From Chitinophaga pinensis (GTDB lineage: Bacteria > Bacteroidota > Bacteroidia > Chitinophagales > CAIOSU01): 64,000 bases of DNA. Below the pieces are notes generated by a model. The model saw only the letters and a program-made list of their open reading frames with translations, had not been told where the DNA came from and searched no databases. The DNA lies in the NCBI GenBank assembly GCA_945901065.1, contig CAMDKI010000007.1, positions 141,714 to 205,713 of the forward strand, written 5' to 3'. Every line of letters begins with the position of its first letter. Within the stretch, counting starts at the first letter, position 1. The position numbers were made by a program, and so were the translations under genes. Shown here one piece after another: positions 60,783 through 64,000 of the stretch.

Positions 60783-63629
60783 ATGCGCACGCTGCTGATA
60801 TATCTATTCCTTGTTGTCTTGGTGCCAATGGCTGCTAGGGGTGCGCATATCGTTGGCGGCGACATGTACTATGAGTGTTTGGGCAACAATGAGTATAGGA
60901 TTACACTTAAGGTATATCGTGACTGTTTCTCTAACGGCCCTAACGTTGCCGACTATGACGACCCCGCCTTTATTGGCATCTTTGATGCATCTGGCAATGA
61001 GGTGGATATGCTGGATGTTATATATCAAAACCGCCGAAATGTACCCCCCGAAACCAGCAACCCCTGTTTGTCTCCGCCGTCGAATGTTTGCGTAGAAGAG
61101 GCTAGCTATGTTTTTGATTATTTCTTAACTCCACAAAGCGGGGGCTACGATATTGTATACATGCGCTGTTGCCGCAATTCTACCATAGGCAATGTGGTGG
61201 CTCCAGGCACGGTTGGGGCAACTTATACGGTGCGCATTGATCCATTAGGCACTCCTTGCAACAATAGCCCTGAATACAACGATTTTCCTCCCATTGTAAT
61301 TTGTGCTGGCGAACCGTTGGTTTTTGACCATTCTGCAACCGACCCCGATGGTGATGTGATTGTGTATGAACTTTGCACCCCGTTTACGGGTGGTGACCAA
61401 AACGACCCCAAACCAATACCTACCCCACCACCTTTTGGAAACGTAGTGTGGCAAAGCCCATACTCGCTTAACAACTTGCTGGGCGGCGTTGCTTTAAGTA
61501 TCGACCCGAATACTGGCATACTTACTGGCACGCCGCAATTGCAAGGGCAATATGTTGTGGGTGTTTGTGCCAACGAGTATAGAAATGGGGTGCTGATAGG
61601 CACTATACGCAGAGATTTTCAGTTCAACGTGGTAAGTTGTATAATCGATTTAGAGGCCAAAGTGCCAGTTATTGACACTACAGGTGCGGGTGCAACTGGT
61701 ACATCGGGGCTTTATACCTATGCTTGCAAGGGTTTCGATGTTTCTTTTACAAACCTTAGCCGCAATGCTACAACTTACCTCTGGAATTTTGGGGATAACA
61801 CTACTAATACCGATACTTCTACAATTAGAAATCCAACGTATTTGTACCCCGATACAGGCCAATATATTGTAACGCTGGTAGCTAACCCTGGCCTCTTTTG
61901 TGCCGATACAACCAAGGTTTATATTAGGGTTTATCCTGGTTTTGATGTTGATTATGCATTTCAGCCCGTTTGCGAGGGGCTACCGATTCAGTTTAATGAC
62001 CAATCGAGTGCTCAATATGGTTCTATAGTTTCATGGACATGGCAGTTTGGCGACAATACTTCCAGCAGCAATCAAAGCCCAGCGAAATTATACGCGCAAG
62101 ATGGTATTTACACCGTTAAGTTTATTGCCCAAGACTCCAATGGATGCCGAGACTCTTTGACCCAATCAGTAACGGTTTACTCAAAGCCTGATGTAGATTT
62201 TACCATTTCGCCAGCTTGTTTGAATGAAAGCGTTCTTATAGCTGACCAAACCCTCATAAACTTTGGTAGTTTTGGCAGTAGGCAATGGTATTTGAACGGA
62301 CAGCCTTCGGGTAACGACCCTATTTTCAGTTACGTTGATTCGGTATTAGGTGCAAAAACCATGAAGTTGGTGGTGCAGTCATCCTTTGGCTGTATTGATT
62401 CTCTCGAGAAAAGTTTTACGGTGTTTCCATTACCAACGGTAACACTTTCGCCAGACACGTCGCTTTGTATTTTCGATACCATTCAACTTACGGCTAGCGG
62501 CGGCAACCAATATTTTTGGGCACCCAGTAATGGGCTTTCGGCAAATAACGTTTCTAATCCTTTAGCTTCGCCAGCACAAAACACTAGTTATGTGGTAAAT
62601 GTTACCGATAGCAATGGTTGCAGCAATGCTGGGAACATAAACGTAACGGTAAACCCACTTCCCAATACCGATGCCGGGCCCGATGATTTTTTGTGTTTGG
62701 GCTCGTCTTACCAGCTTACAGGGCAGAACGGTATCAGTTTCTTTTGGGAACCCGATAGTTTGGTCTCCAATCCTAATATTGCAAACCCAACCACTAACCT
62801 AGATAGTGCTACCACATTTTATCTTACCACATTCAATAGCTTTGGGTGTGACAACGTGGATAGCGTTTTTATTGAAGTGCAATATCCCATCAATGCATCG
62901 CTAAGCGGTCCGCCCGATGTTTGTATTTACGATACCATTCAATTAGAAGTGCAAGATGGCAAGTACTACTTGTGGGTGCCTGCCGATGGCTTAAGCAGCG
63001 ATACCATTTACAATCCAACCGCATCGCCACTGCAAAACACTAGCTACACGGTATATGTTACCAACGACTGTCCGCAGTTTGCCGATACCTTAGAGGTGGA
63101 CATAGTGGTGCACCCATTGCCGTTGGTTAATGCTGGATTGGATACTACCGTTTATAGAGACGAGTCTACTATGCTTATGGGCAACAGCAACGGAGTTTCG
63201 TTTGCTTGGACGCCAGTTGATTATCTCGATGACCCAACCATTCTCAATCCGATTAGCTTTCCATTTAACTCAGTTAACTACGTGTTGACCGCCACAACTG
63301 AGTTTGGCTGCGTGGCTAGCGATACGGTACGCGTAAATGTAGAGGTTAAAACGCTAATTCTGGTGCCTAATGCCTTTACCCCCAACCAAGATGGCCTGAA
63401 CGATGTGTTCCGCATTATTAAAACCTTGAACATAGAGCGGGTTGATGATGTTTTCGTGTTTAACCGTTGGGGTCAAAAAGTGTTTGAAGGGCACAACAGT
63501 GCTGTGTTTTGGGACGGTACCGTTGGCAGTAGCCAAGCAGATCTTGGCGTTTATGTGTATGTTATTAAGGCCCTTACTCGCGATGGAGATGAAATAACCG
63601 AAACAGGTAACGTAACTTTGCTGCGATAG
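60783..63629 (+). CDS. Giant PKD-repeat surface protein with CHU_C (T9SS type B) sorting domain
   Basis: 948 residues with a signal peptide (about 1-20). The first 280 residues (HIVGGDMYYECLGNNEYRI..., a SxDPNTGxLTGTP repeat end) resemble the N-terminal part of gliding-associated proteins. Several PKD domains follow (YLWNFGDNTTNTDTSTI; WTWQFGDNTSSSNQSPAK), then tandem Ig-like modules including a pair of close repeats (CIFDTIQLTASGGNQYFW and CIYDTIQLEVQDGKYYLW). The final 85 residues hold the CHU_C domain (PNAFTPNQDGLNDVFRI, then FNRWGQKVFEG), which targets the protein through T9SS. Likely surface adhesin or gliding-associated; no enzyme domain seen. Confidence 0.92.
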   Translation: MRTLLIYLFLVVLVPMAARGAHIVGGDMYYECLGNNEYRITLKVYRDCFSNGPNVADYDDPAFIGIFDASGNEVDMLDVIYQNRRNVPPETSNPCLSPPSNVCVEEASYVFDYFLTPQSGGYDIVYMRCCRNSTIGNVVAPGTVGATYTVRIDPLGTPCNNSPEYNDFPPIVICAGEPLVFDHSATDPDGDVIVYELCTPFTGGDQNDPKPIPTPPPFGNVVWQSPYSLNNLLGGVALSIDPNTGILTGTPQLQGQYVVGVCANEYRNGVLIGTIRRDFQFNVVSCIIDLEAKVPVIDTTGAGATGTSGLYTYACKGFDVSFTNLSRNATTYLWNFGDNTTNTDTSTIRNPTYLYPDTGQYIVTLVANPGLFCADTTKVYIRVYPGFDVDYAFQPVCEGLPIQFNDQSSAQYGSIVSWTWQFGDNTSSSNQSPAKLYAQDGIYTVKFIAQDSNGCRDSLTQSVTVYSKPDVDFTISPACLNESVLIADQTLINFGSFGSRQWYLNGQPSGNDPIFSYVDSVLGAKTMKLVVQSSFGCIDSLEKSFTVFPLPTVTLSPDTSLCIFDTIQLTASGGNQYFWAPSNGLSANNVSNPLASPAQNTSYVVNVTDSNGCSNAGNINVTVNPLPNTDAGPDDFLCLGSSYQLTGQNGISFFWEPDSLVSNPNIANPTTNLDSATTFYLTTFNSFGCDNVDSVFIEVQYPINASLSGPPDVCIYDTIQLEVQDGKYYLWVPADGLSSDTIYNPTASPLQNTSYTVYVTNDCPQFADTLEVDIVVHPLPLVNAGLDTTVYRDESTMLMGNSNGVSFAWTPVDYLDDPTILNPISFPFNSVNYVLTATTEFGCVASDTVRVNVEVKTLILVPNAFTPNQDGLNDVFRIIKTLNIERVDDVFVFNRWGQKVFEGHNSAVFWDGTVGSSQADLGVYVYVIKALTRDGDEITETGNVTLLR

Positions 63630-63704
63630 TGCCATTTACGTTTTGCGATTGACGAGGTACGATTTAGGGTGAAAAGTTTATTCTTGAACGCTCATTGCTA
63701 GAAA

Positions 63705-64000
63705 ATGAAAAATAACCTTTTACTTGTTGCGTTTGGCTTAACGATTTTGATGCTATCCTTATATAGTTGCAACGATAACTCTGGCAGCACCTCATCATCG
63801 GCGCCTGCAGCACTTGGAGCATCTACTTTTAAAAAATATTGCACTAGTTGCCATGGTGCTGATGGAAAAATGGGACTAAATGGAGCCGCCAATTTGGCCA
63901 TTAGCACCCTCACCAAAGAGGAGGCCATGCAAGTTATTACCAACGGGCGAAAGCTTATGGCTCCCTACAAATCGATTTTGAGTGCTGAGGAGATAGATGC
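63705..64000 (+). CDS. Cytochrome c lipoprotein (5' part; runs off the window)
   Basis: At least 98 residues are visible to the window edge. Signal with lipobox LYSC (Cys22), a low-complexity Ser linker, then the c-type heme site CTSCH (Cys46, Cys49, His50) and a methionine ligand candidate in RKLMAPYKS (Met85). The spacing fits a small monoheme class I cytochrome c tethered to the membrane. Its C-terminus is missing. The gene is 75 bp after the CHU_C protein gene. Function may be electron transfer in respiration; partner not visible. Confidence 0.85.
   Translation, partial: MKNNLLLVAFGLTILMLSLYSCNDNSGSTSSSAPAALGASTFKKYCTSCHGADGKMGLNGAANLAISTLTKEEAMQVITNGRKLMAPYKSILSAEEID

Overview
The window looks like a chromosomal segment of a gliding-type Bacteroidota bacterium; I cannot place it to order. 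Four signs support this. Several secreted proteins end in type IX secretion (Por/T9SS) sorting domains: type A at 25666, 38764 and 52801, and type B (CHU_C) at 60783. The primary sigma factor is the short form lacking region 1.1. The best promoter matches have the Bacteroidota form, TTG-like then about 19-20 bp then TAnnTTTG. There are many short-signal lipoproteins and FG-GAP/ASPIC proteins. No tRNA, rRNA, CRISPR array, insertion sequence or phage gene was seen.

Region 1 (1-34.5 kb) is a surface-glycan region. It holds six large polytopic membrane proteins that look like GT-C glycosyltransferases, forming three paralogous pairs, plus an HTTM-like membrane protein. It has three GT2 glycosyltransferases; the one at 5595 has the two C-terminal membrane helices of polyprenyl-phosphate sugar synthases. 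Sugar-nucleotide enzymes are rfbF-rfbG, an RmlC-like epimerase and an SDR in one overlapping operon, and separately an SDR next to a DegT aminotransferase, with a GNAT acyltransferase further off. Two membrane-anchored SGNH proteins could be glycan O-acyltransferases or esterases. Large lipoproteins with FG-GAP repeats, a vanadium-haloperoxidase-like lipoprotein, a T9SS-exported ASST-family protein and a radical SAM protein are interleaved. No flippase, polymerase, ABC exporter or initiating transferase was recognised here, so the pathway must be completed elsewhere.

Region 2 (34.7-46.7 kb) is housekeeping and mixed: gcvH, a VanZ-like protein, a decayed tonB C-terminus, a TPR protein, a DUF4286 protein, a phosphatidylserine-decarboxylase-like protein, a second ASST/T9SS protein, a fatty acid desaturase, an endonuclease/exonuclease/phosphatase protein, a lipase-like hydrolase, a DnaQ-GIY-YIG fusion and a VOC protein.

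Region 3 (46.7-49.3 kb) is a small AT-rich accessory island of three lipoprotein genes. A repeat of the 3' end of the VOC gene lies on its far side, which suggests insertion into or beside that gene.

Region 4 (49.3-64 kb) has a CPA2 antiporter, rpoD with a strong terminator, a PKD/T9SS protein, dnaN, a DUF1761 protein, a tandem amidohydrolase, an alpha/beta hydrolase, a giant PKD/CHU_C adhesin-like protein and the start of a cytochrome c lipoprotein.

Genes are tightly packed. Several convergent pairs overlap or abut at their stop codons, and several co-directional genes share ATGA- or TAATG-type junctions. All functions are inferred from motifs and family knowledge; no search was run.
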